Assembly: GCF_003590855.1 (NCBI RefSeq)
Contig: NZ_QYUP01000119.1
Location: 62,001 to 126,000 of the forward strand
Length of the DNA: 64,000 nt
Source of the DNA: Massilia cavernae
Lineage (GTDB): Bacteria > Pseudomonadota > Gammaproteobacteria > Burkholderiales > Burkholderiaceae_D
Reading direction: 5' to 3'
Under the pieces are notes generated by a model. The model searched no databases. It was not told the DNA's origin and saw nothing but the letters and a program-made list of their open reading frames with translations. The position numbers and the translations under genes are program-made. Shown here piece after piece: positions 9,945-19,067 of this stretch; within the stretch, counting starts at the first letter, position 1; each line of letters begins with the position of its first letter.

Positions 9945-11153
9945 TCAGCACGGGTACATGTAGCGCCGCGACCAGGCATGCTCCTGCGCGCTGCTGCCCG
10001 CCTTGCCGCACACGATCTGGTACAGGCTGATCAGGTCATGCTCGAACGCATACTGGCACCCCGCCAGGTACACCTGCCAGATGCGGAAGCGCTTCGGGTC
10101 GGTCAGCAGCCGGATGCGGTCGGCATTCGCCTCGTAGTTTTCGGTCCACAGCGCGCAGGTACGCGCATAGTGGCGCCGCATGTTCTCGATGTCGCGCGCC
10201 TCCAGCCCGCCTTCCTGCATCGCCCTGAGCACCGTGCCCACGTGCGCCAGTTCCCCATGCGGAAACACATAACGGTTGATGAACTCACCCCCGCCATAGG
10301 GCGTGCCGCGGCTGTGTGCGTCGGTGGTGGTGATGCCGTGGTTCATCGCGACGCCGTCCGGCGCGAGCAGTTCGTGGATGGTGCCGAAATAAGCGGGCAG
10401 GTTGCGCAACCCAACGTGCTCGAACATGCCGACGCTGGTAATGCGGTCGAACCGGCCCCTTACGTCGCGGTAGTCCTGCAGCCGGATCTCCACCATGTTT
10501 TCCAGCCCGGCCTGCGCGACCCGCTCGCGCGCCAGCCGCGTCTGGTTTTCGGACAGGGTGATGCCGACACAGCGCGCGCCATAGCGCTCGGCCGCGCGGA
10601 TCACCAGCGCGCCCCAGCCGCAGCCGATGTCGAGCAGGGTATGCCCCGGCTGTAGCCCGATCTTGGTCAGGATGTGGTCGATCTTTTTCTGCTGGGCGGT
10701 GGCCAGGTCCTCGTCGCCGTTTTCGAAGTAGGCGCAGGAATACACCATGGCCGGATCGAGCCAGGCGCCGTAGAACTCGTTGGAGACATCGTAGTGGTAG
10801 CGGATCGCCTCGGCGTCGCGCGCCCGCGTGTGGGGCAGGCTTTGCATGAAGCGCCCGAACAGCCCGCGCGGCCGCACCGATGCGGCTGCCAGCGCATTGA
10901 CAACGGCGATCATGTCGGTGGCCGTGCCGCTCACTTCGATGGCGCCCTCGACATAGGCGCGCCCAAGGTTGTACAGCGAGGGCGACACCAGGTAGCGGAT
11001 CGCGGAACGGTCGGGAACGCGGATGACGACGCGCGGCGGCCCGTCGGAGAAATCGAGGCGCTCGCCGTTCCACAGCTCCACGCGCAGCGGAATGCCCTTC
11101 AGCTTGCTCCGCACGCCTGTGCTCCAGGCGCTTAATCTGAGGTGGTTAAACAC
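9945..11153 (-). CDS. cfa: Cyclopropane-fatty-acyl-phospholipid synthase
   Basis: This enzyme methylenates unsaturated acyl chains of membrane phospholipids with S-adenosylmethionine, usually in stationary phase or under acid stress. The protein has 402 residues. The N-terminal 110 residues form the lipid-binding part. RYHYDVSNEFYGAWLDPAMVYS and the SAM-binding motif LDIGCGWGALVI follow. GMFEHVGLRN, THGGGEF-like YGGGEFINRYVFPHG and the C-terminal WQVYLAGCQYAFEHDLISLYQ are characteristic of the family. It is cytoplasmic and membrane-associated. It is flanked by convergent msrA and by the hemerythrin-PdxH gene about 100 bases upstream on the same strand. Confidence 0.93.
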   Translation of the reverse strand: MFNHLRLSAWSTGVRSKLKGIPLRVELWNGERLDFSDGPPRVVIRVPDRSAIRYLVSPSLYNLGRAYVEGAIEVSGTATDMIAVVNALAAASVRPRGLFGRFMQSLPHTRARDAEAIRYHYDVSNEFYGAWLDPAMVYSCAYFENGDEDLATAQQKKIDHILTKIGLQPGHTLLDIGCGWGALVIRAAERYGARCVGITLSENQTRLARERVAQAGLENMVEIRLQDYRDVRGRFDRITSVGMFEHVGLRNLPAYFGTIHELLAPDGVAMNHGITTTDAHSRGTPYGGGEFINRYVFPHGELAHVGTVLRAMQEGGLEARDIENMRRHYARTCALWTENYEANADRIRLLTDPKRFRIWQVYLAGCQYAFEHDLISLYQIVCGKAGSSAQEHAWSRRYMYPC

Positions 11154-11253
11154 GCAAACCTCCGCTTCACTGGGCGCCGGCTGCTGCCTCCTCCCTTTGG
11201 TCCGCCGCCATGAAACGGCGGCGATGGCCGGGGCGGGTGCGGACTACCGTACC

Positions 11254-12441
11254 CTACGGTTGCAACCGCTGCCGTGTCCAGCTGCCATCCGGCTGGCGGG
11301 TGTACACGATGCGGTCATGAAAGCGTGAACGGCGTCCTTGCCAGAATTCCACACGTTCCGGCACCAGACGGAAGCCGCCCCAGTGTTCCGGGCGCGGCGG
11401 CGCGTCCCCATACTGCTGTGATACCTTATCGTACTGCTTTTCCATGTCCGCACGGTTGCCAATCGGCTCACTTTGGGCCGAGGCAATGGCTGACAGCCGG
11501 CTTTTCAGCGGGCGGCTGTGGAAGTACTGGTCGCTCTCGAGAGCGGAGGTGCGCTCCACCCTACCTTCGATGCGGATCTGGCGTTCAAGTTCGCTCCAGA
11601 AGAACAGCAGCGAGGCGTGCGGATTTTCCTCAAGCTGGCGCCCCTTCTGGCTGGCGTAATTCGTGTACCAGGTGAAACCGCGCTGGTCGAATTGCTTGAC
11701 CAGCACGATGCGCGAGGTCGGCCTGCCGCGCTCGTCCACGGTCGACACGCCCATCGCATTCGGCTCATTGACTTCGGCCTTCAGCGCTTCCTCGAACCAG
11801 GCGCCGAACTGGGTGACCGGGTCGGCCGCCACCTCGTCTTCCGACAGGCTGTGCTGGCCGTAATCCTTGCGCAGGCTGGCCACCGCCTCGCCCGCCGATG
11901 GCGAGGCGGGGATGATGCCGCGCCGTTGCTGCATCGCGGTCCCGAGTTCTTCCATTTGCGCGGGGCTGAACAGGCGCTTGGCCATCGGCGCGATATGGCC
12001 TTCCTCGGTCTCCATGTGGGCCAGGTAGCTGTCGGCAAAGCCGCGCACGTCGGCCGCCGACAGCGTTGCCGCCTTGCCTTCGGAAATCGGCTTCAGCTGT
12101 TCGTGCAGGCGCTGCCACAGCGCATCCATCTTGTTGTGGTCTTCCAGGATGCCGGGCACCATCGCCGCCAGCCTGGCGGCGTCGTCGCCCTGCGCCACCG
12201 ACTCCAGCATCGGGATCAGGTTTTCCTCCTCGTCCTCGTGGTGCAGGTGGGCTGCGTTGTCGAAGTAGCGGATCACGTTGACCGCGGCCTGCCGCGCCTG
12301 CTCGTCGGCGCCATGCGCCGGCAGGTGCTCCAGCAGCTTCTGCAGGGTCGCAAGCTGCTTGCGGATACGGTCGTGGCAATGCTTCAGCACGGCAATAGGC
12401 TGGTCGAAGCCGGGCGCGGCATCGGGAAGGGCGTTGGTCAT
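11254..12441 (-). CDS. pdxH: Fusion of a hemerythrin-like HHE domain to pyridoxamine 5'-phosphate oxidase (PdxH)
   Basis: The PdxH half (about residues 188-395) oxidises pyridoxamine or pyridoxine phosphate to PLP with FMN and O2. It shows RIVLVK, WYTNYASQKGRQLEENP, FFWSELERQIRIEG, YFHSRPLKSRLSAIASAQS and the C-terminal WGGFRLVPERVEFWQG. Ordinary PdxH proteins are about 210-220 residues. Here some 185 residues precede it in one uninterrupted frame. They contain His at 21 and 23, HLHHEDEEE (65-73), EDHNK (about 101-105) and HMETEEGH (142-149), the ligand pattern of the hemerythrin/HHE cation-binding family. No Met lies near the PdxH boundary that would allow separate initiation. Ribosome-binding signals before 12441 are weak. 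PdxH function is secure; the role of the iron or oxygen-binding half is unknown. Confidence 0.88.
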   Translation of the reverse strand: MTNALPDAAPGFDQPIAVLKHCHDRIRKQLATLQKLLEHLPAHGADEQARQAAVNVIRYFDNAAHLHHEDEEENLIPMLESVAQGDDAARLAAMVPGILEDHNKMDALWQRLHEQLKPISEGKAATLSAADVRGFADSYLAHMETEEGHIAPMAKRLFSPAQMEELGTAMQQRRGIIPASPSAGEAVASLRKDYGQHSLSEDEVAADPVTQFGAWFEEALKAEVNEPNAMGVSTVDERGRPTSRIVLVKQFDQRGFTWYTNYASQKGRQLEENPHASLLFFWSELERQIRIEGRVERTSALESDQYFHSRPLKSRLSAIASAQSEPIGNRADMEKQYDKVSQQYGDAPPRPEHWGGFRLVPERVEFWQGRRSRFHDRIVYTRQPDGSWTRQRLQP

Positions 12442-12516
12442 GTTTTGCTTTCAATCGTATCGTTATGCTCTTATTTTAGAGCAGTGTGCGCGGCGGTGCC
12501 GGTTTACAATTGGGGG

Positions 12517-13392
12517 ATGAATACCATCAACACCCACATTTTTTCGGATGAAAGCGCGGAGGTCGACCTCGAGCGCCGCTTCGGCGGCATCGCGCGGCTG
12601 TACGGCGCGCCGGCCCTGGCACGTTTTCGCGCCACCCACGTGTGCGTGATCGGCGTCGGCGGCGTCGGTTCCTGGATCGTCGAGGCGCTGGCGCGCAGCG
12701 CCATCGGCCAGCTCACCCTGATCGACCTCGACAACGTGGCCGAGTCGAATATCAACCGCCAGATCCAGGCCTTGTCCAGCACCATCGGCCAGGCCAAGAT
12801 CGGTGCGCTGGCCGAGCGCATCGCCCTGATCAATCCTTCCTGCAAGGTCAACCTCGTCGAGGACTTCATCGAGCCGGGCAACCTGGACCAGATGATCGCC
12901 GGGCGCGGCTACGATTACGTGATCGACGCGATCGACAGCGTCAAGTCGAAGGCGGCCCTGATCGCATATTGCCGCGACCACGCACTTCCCCTGATCACCA
13001 TCGGCAGCGCCGGCGGCCAGGTCGACCCGACCCGCATCGACATCCGCGACCTCAGCAAGACCGAGCAGGAGCCGCTGCTGAAGATGGTGCGCAAGCGCCT
13101 GCGCAGCCAGTACGGTTTCCCGCGCAGCCTGAAAACGAAGTTCAACGTCGACGCGGTATTCTCGATGGAACCGCTGACCTTCCCGGGCGAGGGCGATGCC
13201 TGCGACCTCGATGCGGGCCCGGCCGGCGTCACCGGGCTGAACTGCGCCGGCTTCGGTTCCAGCATGGTGGTGACGGCCACCTTCGGCATGGTCGCCGCCG
13301 GCCACCTGCTGCGCAAACTGGCGGCCGCGGCAAACGGCGAGCCGGCGCTGCCGAGCGAAGCTGTTCAGGCCGTTGCTGCCGCGCTATCATAA
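12517..13392 (+). CDS. tcdA: tRNA threonylcarbamoyladenosine dehydratase
   Basis: TcdA/CsdL uses ATP to cyclise t6A to ct6A at position 37 of ANN-decoding tRNAs. The protein is 291 residues and belongs to the E1/ThiF/MoeB superfamily. The ATP-binding loop VIGVGGVGSWIVEALARS lies at about residues 44-61. LTLIDLDNVAESNINRQ, YDYVIDAIDSVKSK and ITIGSAGGQVDPT follow. The start at 12517 matches the family N-terminus (RRFGGIARLYG follows). The purine-rich GGGGG abuts the ATG directly, so initiation may be weak or leader-poor. It is transcribed divergently from the hemerythrin-PdxH gene with only 75 bases between starts. Confidence 0.95.
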   Translation: MNTINTHIFSDESAEVDLERRFGGIARLYGAPALARFRATHVCVIGVGGVGSWIVEALARSAIGQLTLIDLDNVAESNINRQIQALSSTIGQAKIGALAERIALINPSCKVNLVEDFIEPGNLDQMIAGRGYDYVIDAIDSVKSKAALIAYCRDHALPLITIGSAGGQVDPTRIDIRDLSKTEQEPLLKMVRKRLRSQYGFPRSLKTKFNVDAVFSMEPLTFPGEGDACDLDAGPAGVTGLNCAGFGSSMVVTATFGMVAAGHLLRKLAAAANGEPALPSEAVQAVAAALS

Positions 13393-13429
13393 TCACCAGC
13401 AATCCGATTTTTTCAAGGAAAGAGAACAC

Positions 13430-13957
13430 ATGATTCGTCGCTCCCTTTTGTTAGCCCTGCTGTGCGCCGCGAATGCGATGGCACAGGAGCAGCCAGTAAC
13501 CGCCCAGCCTGCCACCGACCCGGCCGCCAGCGCCCAGCCTGCCCAGCCGGCGCAGGCTGCCGCACCGGTAGTCCAGCCAGCCCCGCCGGCAGTCCCGGCC
13601 GAGCCCGTGCTCGACCCGCTGGTCACCAAGGACACCAAGCTGGGCAAAGGCAAGGAAGCGCAGATCGGCAACAAGGTATTCGTCCACTACACCGGCTGGC
13701 TGTACAAGCCGATGGCGAAGCACCAGCGCGGCCGCAAGTTCGATTCGTCGGAAGGGCGCGGCCCGCTCGACTTCCAGCTGGGCGCAGGAAGGGTCATCAA
13801 GGGCTGGGAGCAGGGCATCCTGGGCATGAAAGTGGGCGGCAAGCGTACCCTGATCATTCCAAGCCACCTGGCCTACGGCAAGCGCGGCGCGGGCGACGGC
13901 ATGATCCCGCCGGACGCCGACCTGACCTTCGACGTGGAACTGGTGGACGTCAAGTAA
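13430..13957 (+). CDS. Secreted FKBP-type peptidyl-prolyl cis-trans isomerase
   Basis: A periplasmic protein-folding enzyme. The ATG at 13430 is preceded by AAGGAAAGAG. Residues 1-19 are a signal peptide ending near NAMAQ. Residues about 20-62 are a Pro/Ala/Gln-rich flexible linker, and the FKBP domain covers about 66-175. Visible FKBP signatures are VFVHYTGWLY, GRKFDSSEGRGPLDFQLG, VIKGWEQGILGMKVGGKR and IIPSHLAYG. The domain ends in the typical LTFDVELVDVK. It is 37 bases after tcdA and 31 bases before cysK on the same strand, so cotranscription is possible. Confidence 0.92.
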   Translation: MIRRSLLLALLCAANAMAQEQPVTAQPATDPAASAQPAQPAQAAAPVVQPAPPAVPAEPVLDPLVTKDTKLGKGKEAQIGNKVFVHYTGWLYKPMAKHQRGRKFDSSEGRGPLDFQLGAGRVIKGWEQGILGMKVGGKRTLIIPSHLAYGKRGAGDGMIPPDADLTFDVELVDVK

Positions 13958-13988
13958 GTGAATCTTCTAACCGGACTGGAGGCACAGC

Positions 13989-14921
<933 letters not shown>

Positions 14922-14990
14922 TTGTGAGATGCTGCCGGAGGTGTTCAAGAGCGAGAAGGATGCCCTGAAGATTTGGTTCTGGTCCTGCCA

Positions 14991-15280
14991 TCACAGATGG
15001 CGTGGCGCGTCCATGCGTTCGTGCAGGACACGAACGATTGCTATGCCGTAAGGCATGATGCGAAAATAAATCACATGTCGTTCCACGCTTTTGCGACGGT
15101 AACCTGGTCGGATTTGGTCGCATTTCGGAGCGGTCTTGGGTGATAGCGCCAGCGCCGCGAAAGCTGCCGTCAGGATGTCGATATAGCGATTGGCCTGCTC
15201 GCGCCCCACCGCTGCACGGTATCAGTCCAGATAGCCTCAAGGTCGCGCTCGGTGGTGGGTGTAAGGCGATACTCAGCCAT
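14991..15280 (-). pseudogene. parE: ParE/RelE-family toxin, frameshifted
   Basis: The start ATG (15280) overlaps the stop of the ParD-like antitoxin, as in intact parDE operons. The first frame encodes MAEYRLTPTTERDLEAIW and continues to TVQRWG. After a G-run at about 15207-15211 the frame is lost, and the rest (REQANRYIDILTAAF through RVLHERMDAPRHL, ending at 14991) continues in another frame. One missing G restores a continuous 96-residue protein with the full RelE/ParE fold, including the late VERHVIYFR strand. The toxin is therefore probably inactive as read. The change sits in a homopolymer, so a sequencing error is a real alternative. Confidence 0.8.
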
Positions 15281-15518
15281 GCACCGCCAGCATTCGCTGC
15301 TTGAAGGCGGCAACATCGAAAGCCTTTGGCTCCCCGCTGGCCTCTCCTTCAATCAGTGCGGCCCGGATCGCCTCGATATCCGTCCTGCGCTCCTGCTCGC
15401 GTCGGATCAGGTCGCGGATGTATTCGCTGTCGTTGGTGTAGTGCCCAGCTTCAATCTGGGCCTTGATCCAGTCGTCCTGCTGGTCGGTGAGAGTAATTGT
15501 CTTGCGCACGGTTCCCAT
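15273..15518 (-). CDS. parD: ParD-family antitoxin
   Basis: An 81-residue antitoxin of the CC2985/ParD type. The N-terminal ribbon-helix-helix DNA-binding part includes RKTITLTDQQDDWIKAQI and TNDSEYIRDLIRREQ. A C-terminal toxin-wrapping tail (about residues 45-81) follows. It has a good AGGAG site eight bases before the ATG and overlaps the toxin start by eight bases. A perfect 7-3-7 inverted repeat sits about 25 bases upstream, as expected for autorepression. The antitoxin is intact while the toxin is not. Confidence 0.88.
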   Translation of the reverse strand: MGTVRKTITLTDQQDDWIKAQIEAGHYTNDSEYIRDLIRREQERRTDIEAIRAALIEGEASGEPKAFDVAAFKQRMLAVHG

Positions 15519-15541
15519 TGTGAAAGCTCCTGGTCAGGCAC

Positions 15542-15558
15542 CAATAGTCATACTATTG
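15542..15558 (-). promoter_or_regulatory. Probable ParD operator (inverted repeat)
   Basis: CAATAGT-CAT-ACTATTG is a perfect 7-base inverted repeat with a 3-base spacer. It lies 24 bases upstream of the antitoxin start, in the promoter region, which is where RHH antitoxins bind. Function is inferred from position and symmetry. Confidence 0.6.
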
Positions 15559-15661
15559 AGGCATTATCGCGCAAAGCGACGCGCCTTGCGCGCATCAAGC
15601 CTCAGTTCGCGTCGATAAGATGCAGCTTGGCCGCGTCAAATGCAGGTCACTACAGCAAGTA

Positions 15662-16603
15662 TTAGTGCCCGTGCAGGGCGCAGGCGTGGTCGGTGGTGCC
15701 ATGTTCCATCTGCAGGGTGCAGTGGTGGATGGAAAATTCGGCCTTCAGCCTTGCGCTGATGTCGTCGAAGGCATGGTCGCCCGGATAGCCCGCCGGCATC
15801 ACGACGTGGGCCGTCAGCGCGTTCTCGGTGGTGCTCATCGCCCAGATGTGCAGGTCGTGGATGCCGGTCACGCCCGGCTGCGATTGCAGGAAGGCGGCCA
15901 CCTTGTCCGCATCGACATTGGCCGGCACGCCGGCCAGCACCAGGTTCAGCGATTCGCGCAGCAGGCCCCAAGTGCCTGCCACGATCAGCGCCACGATGGC
16001 GATACTGACGACCGGGTCGATCCAGGTCCAGCCGGTGGCCATGAGAGCCAGGCCCGACACCATCACGCCCAGCGAAATGGCCGCGTCCGCCGCCATGTGC
16101 TGGTAGGCGCCGCGGATGTTCAGGTCGTCCTTGCTGCCCTTCATGAACAGCCACGCCGACAGGCCGTTGATGGCCACGCCGATTGCCGCCACCACCGAGA
16201 CCGTCATGCCCGCCACCGGGGCCGGGGCGGACAGGCGCTGCACCGCTTCCCAGGCGATGGCGCCGCAGGCAACCATCAGCAGCAAGGCATTGAGCAGCGC
16301 CGCCAGGATCGAGGTGCTGCGCAGGCCGTAGGTAAAGCGGCCGCTGGTGGCGGTGCGGGTCAGCATCGCCGCGCCCCAGGCCAGCACCAGGCCCAGCACG
16401 TCCGACAGGTTGTGGCCGGCGTCGGCCATCAGCGCGGTGGAGTTGGCGATGAAGCCGTAGGTGAATTCGATCGCGACGAAGACCGTGTTCAGGCCGATCG
16501 CCAGCGCGAAGGCGCGGTTGTTGCCGTCCGGTGAGATGTGGTGATGGTGGTGGCCATGTCCGTGGCCATGCCCGTGATCGTCGTGATCGTGGTCGTGTGC
16601 CAT
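15662..16603 (-). CDS. Cation diffusion facilitator (CzcD-like zinc/cobalt/cadmium exporter)
   Basis: An inner-membrane proton-coupled exporter of divalent metals. The 313-residue protein starts with a His/Asp-rich metal-binding tail (residues 1-22), has about six membrane segments (roughly 30-215) and a cytoplasmic C-terminal domain. The transport-site signatures are present: ADAGHNLSD in the second helix and HMAADAAISLG in the fifth. The C-terminus ends in another His-rich stretch. CzcD proteins usually export Zn, Co or Cd. The gene lies three bases upstream of nothing related; its downstream region holds only the parD promoter. The TraM-like gene starts well upstream and ends two bases before this start. 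Confidence 0.92.
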   Translation of the reverse strand: MAHDHDHDDHGHGHGHGHHHHHISPDGNNRAFALAIGLNTVFVAIEFTYGFIANSTALMADAGHNLSDVLGLVLAWGAAMLTRTATSGRFTYGLRSTSILAALLNALLLMVACGAIAWEAVQRLSAPAPVAGMTVSVVAAIGVAINGLSAWLFMKGSKDDLNIRGAYQHMAADAAISLGVMVSGLALMATGWTWIDPVVSIAIVALIVAGTWGLLRESLNLVLAGVPANVDADKVAAFLQSQPGVTGIHDLHIWAMSTTENALTAHVVMPAGYPGDHAFDDISARLKAEFSIHHCTLQMEHGTTDHACALHGH

Positions 16604-16605
16604 GG

Positions 16606-17118
16606 TCAGGGCTTCTGCATTTCGGCCTGGATCAGCCTGCGGCTTTTCTGGTCGAGTTTTTCGATGGCCTTCGCCATCTTGTCGCCGTCGGCAATCGCCT
16701 TCGCTTGTTCGGGCGTCAGTTCCTTCGCGATCGCCACCGGCGCCGGCACGGGGACAGGGCGGAAGAACAGCGCCTGGCCCAGCAGCACCAGCAGCGCGCC
16801 GAGCACGGCGGCGCCGCCGGCCACCATCATCATGCGTTTCTCGGCCGGCGACGGCGATGGCGCACCGCCGGCGGTTTGCTTCAGCAGCGCCGGCAATGGC
16901 CGGTCAGCGGCCGGCCGCGCGACATGGCCGCCGTCCTGCAGCGCCTCGACCTGGCCGGCCAGTTCGCGGGTGGCGTCGTCCAGCAGCGCCACGTGGCGCT
17001 CGACCGCCTCGGCCAGTACCGCTTCGTTGAGGGCGACCAGGGCGAACACCGGGTCGTCGACGTCGATCCGTACGCCGGTCTTTTCAAATACCAGGTTGCG
17101 CAGTTTTTGCTGGTCCAT
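16606..17118 (-). CDS. Membrane-anchored protein resembling conjugal transfer protein TraM (IncP)
   Basis: The protein has 170 residues. The N-terminal half is acidic and helical (LVALNEAVLAEAVERHVALL, likely coiled coil). One membrane helix follows at about residues 95-117, then a charged C-terminus. It follows the TraL-like ATPase by six bases on the same strand. This is the traL-traM order of RP4-type plasmids, and the N-terminal pattern (xxLR.. acidic DDPxxAL.. aLL) fits my recollection of TraM. Sequence recognition is weaker than for the ATPase, so the name rests partly on context. It could equally be an uncharacterised partner of the ATPase. Confidence 0.5.
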   Translation of the reverse strand: MDQQKLRNLVFEKTGVRIDVDDPVFALVALNEAVLAEAVERHVALLDDATRELAGQVEALQDGGHVARPAADRPLPALLKQTAGGAPSPSPAEKRMMMVAGGAAVLGALLVLLGQALFFRPVPVPAPVAIAKELTPEQAKAIADGDKMAKAIEKLDQKSRRLIQAEMQKP

Positions 17119-17124
17119 GGCGGC

Positions 17125-17853
17125 CTACCACTTCACCTTGTCGAGCTGTTCGAACAGGTCGCGGAAAATGACCTTGATGCGCTGCTTTTCCATCACGTTG
17201 AACTTGTCGCTGGCGCGCACTTCCCCGGCGGTCAGGCGCGCGGTGTTCATTTTCTTGAGGTCGGCGCCGAAGGTGTCGGCATTGCGCTGCGACAGCACCA
17301 CCCGGCCGACCACGCGCCCGGCGTTGTCGGCATAGGTCTGCGATTCGGTGAACACCTTGCCGGCGGCCGACTGCAGCAGGCCGAAGTGTTCGTTTTCCCA
17401 CAGTACCAGCGGCACCCTGGTCGACTTTGCGGTCGAGACGAAGCCGGTGGCGGTGTCGTGCAGGGTGTCGCCGCCGCCCACGATGACATGGATGTAGACC
17501 TTGCGGCCCGAGTCTTCCAGCAGCGCGAAGCAGTCGTTTTCCAGCAGGTAGGCCATCAGCGGCGAGAAGGTGTTCGCGCCGTTGTCGATCACGCAATTGC
17601 CTTCTTCCTCGAGGATGTCGATCATCAGCGCGTCGAAGCGCTTGGGGTCGATCATGCGGTTGTCGGTCATCACCGGCACGTGCTTCACGTTCATCGCCTT
17701 GTAGCGCGAGAAGGTGGGGTTTTCCTGGTCGGTGTCGTAGCAGCGCAACGGCGTCTCATCCTGGCCGGCGAGCCATTGCGCGAGGATGGTCGACACCAGG
17801 GTCTTGCCGATGCCGCCCTTGCCCTGGAGGATGAAGTGTACCGTGTCGTGCAT
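17125..17853 (-). CDS. ParA/MinD-type ATPase resembling conjugal transfer protein TraL (IncP)
   Basis: The protein has 242 residues. A deviant Walker A loop, LQGKGGIGKTLVSTILAQW, lies at residues 9-27. DTDQENPTFSRYKAMNV, CVIDNGANTFSPLMAYLLEN, VIVGGGDTLHDTATGF and the C-terminal KQRIKVIFRDLFEQLD match the block order of RP4 TraL as I know it. TraL is an accessory protein of plasmid transfer, not a chromosome-partition ATPase. Here the gene stands with a TraM-like partner and no relaxase, coupling protein or type IV secretion gene is visible in the window. That suggests a relic of an integrated element or a repurposed pair. The family call is good; the function in this setting is unknown. Confidence 0.65.
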   Translation of the reverse strand: MHDTVHFILQGKGGIGKTLVSTILAQWLAGQDETPLRCYDTDQENPTFSRYKAMNVKHVPVMTDNRMIDPKRFDALMIDILEEEGNCVIDNGANTFSPLMAYLLENDCFALLEDSGRKVYIHVIVGGGDTLHDTATGFVSTAKSTRVPLVLWENEHFGLLQSAAGKVFTESQTYADNAGRVVGRVVLSQRNADTFGADLKKMNTARLTAGEVRASDKFNVMEKQRIKVIFRDLFEQLDKVKW

Positions 17854-17909
17854 CGAATTGCTCCAAAATCAATAATAAGCGCGCCGCAATCAGCGGCACT
17901 TGTCTTCGC

Positions 17910-18240
17910 TTGCCCGCCAGAACTATACAGCGGGTGGTGCCAGTATGCGAGCGTGCGTTGCGACGGGTCGACCGCCAGTTCCTGCTTCAGCCAGTCGAGC
18001 TGGGCCTGCGCGGCGTCGCCGCTGAGCTTGCTGTCGGGAGAGTACGCACGCCAGCTGCCGCGCCGGATGCGGTCATGGCCGGCCGCGCCGGTCATCAGGT
18101 ATGCGTGCTTGCGGGGCGCCGGCCAGGTGCGCTCCTGGACGCGCCCCCACGTGGAATGGTAGCAAGCGCTGAACTCGGCGGGCGTGCCGCGTGGATAGGT
18201 GATGCCGCCCAGCAGCACGGCCGGGAAAGGCGTGGATGCA
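17910..18240 (-). pseudogene. Relic of a calcineurin-like metallophosphoesterase
   Basis: One frame of the minus strand reads as the middle and late part of a purple-acid-phosphatase-type enzyme: TYPRGTPAEFSACYHSTWGR, then RKHAYLMTGAAG, QLDWLKQELAVDP and LAYWHHPLYSSGG. Both ends are missing. The frame runs into the pncC stop region at one end and dissolves at about 17910 at the other. The metal-binding GNHEY of live enzymes has become RKHAY and the GDxxY motif is GGITY, so essential ligands are lost. It is a decayed fragment between pncC and the TraL-like gene. Confidence 0.65.
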
Positions 18241-18256
18241 AGCCCGGCGGCGCCAC

Positions 18257-18739
18257 TTATTCGATAAAGCGCAGCAGCCCCTGCAGCGCATGCACGATGG
18301 TCTGCTCGCGCACCGACTGGCGGTCGCCGTGGAACACCAGGCGCTCCGTGTAGGTATGTTCGCCGCGCGCCCAGCCGAAGCAGACGGTGCCGACAGGCTT
18401 GCCCGGCATGCCGCCGGTCGGGCCGGCGATGCCGGTGGTCGACAGCGCCACGTGGGCGTTGCTGTTGGCCAGCGCGCCGATCGCCATCGCGGCGGCGACT
18501 TCTTCGCTGACGGAGCCCATCTGGGCGATCAGCGCCGGCGGCACCTCCAGCAGCTCGGTCTTGGATGGGTTCGAATAGGCAACAAAGCCGCAGTCGAACC
18601 AGCTGGTCGAGCCGGCGATTTCTGTGACGGCCTGGGAAATGCCGCCGCCGGTGCACGACTCGGCGGTTACCAGCAACAGGTTTTTGGCTTGCAACGCCTG
18701 GCCGACACGGCCGGCCAAGTCGAGAATATCGTTCGTCAC
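18257..18739 (-). CDS. pncC: Nicotinamide-nucleotide amidase (CinA C-terminal domain protein)
   Basis: PncC deamidates NMN to nicotinate mononucleotide in pyridine nucleotide recycling. The protein is 160 residues and is the stand-alone CinA C-terminal domain. TAESCTGGGISQAVTEIAGS carries the catalytic Ser, YSNPSKTELL the conserved Lys segment, and STTGIAGPTGGMPGKPVGTV the substrate loop. The start at 18739 is followed by family-typical sequence. It faces yfiR across a 328-base divergent region. Confidence 0.93.
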   Translation of the reverse strand: MTNDILDLAGRVGQALQAKNLLLVTAESCTGGGISQAVTEIAGSTSWFDCGFVAYSNPSKTELLEVPPALIAQMGSVSEEVAAAMAIGALANSNAHVALSTTGIAGPTGGMPGKPVGTVCFGWARGEHTYTERLVFHGDRQSVREQTIVHALQGLLRFIE

Positions 18740-19067
18740 GGGTCGCTCCTTCAGTCGGAAATCGTTCGTTTCTACTTTACCATGGCGTTCAGCCGAATGG
18801 CCGACTGTTCAAACGAAAATTGCCGGGACGGACTTCGTAACATTGTGTCAGAATACTATCCAAAAATAACAAGCAGGCGTAGAGTGCTTTCCACACAGCC
18901 CGTTCTGACGAGCTGAGGCGTGCACCTTCGGCCCGCCCGCCGCTTGCTATCCAGTTTTGCTGTCGTGTTTGTCGACCGGACAAGCACGACTCGCCGCAAT
19001 TTTTTGGAATACAGATTCATGCCGCCAGCTTTCCCGCCGTCCCCCGCCAACGCGCCCAAGGCCTCCA
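18740..19067. other. Divergent intergenic region pncC / yfiR
   Basis: 328 bases with no gene that I can support. The part nearest pncC (18780-18880) is relatively AT-rich and probably holds the promoters. I see no convincing -35/-10 pair for yfiR and no terminator or strong repeat. Confidence 0.5.
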
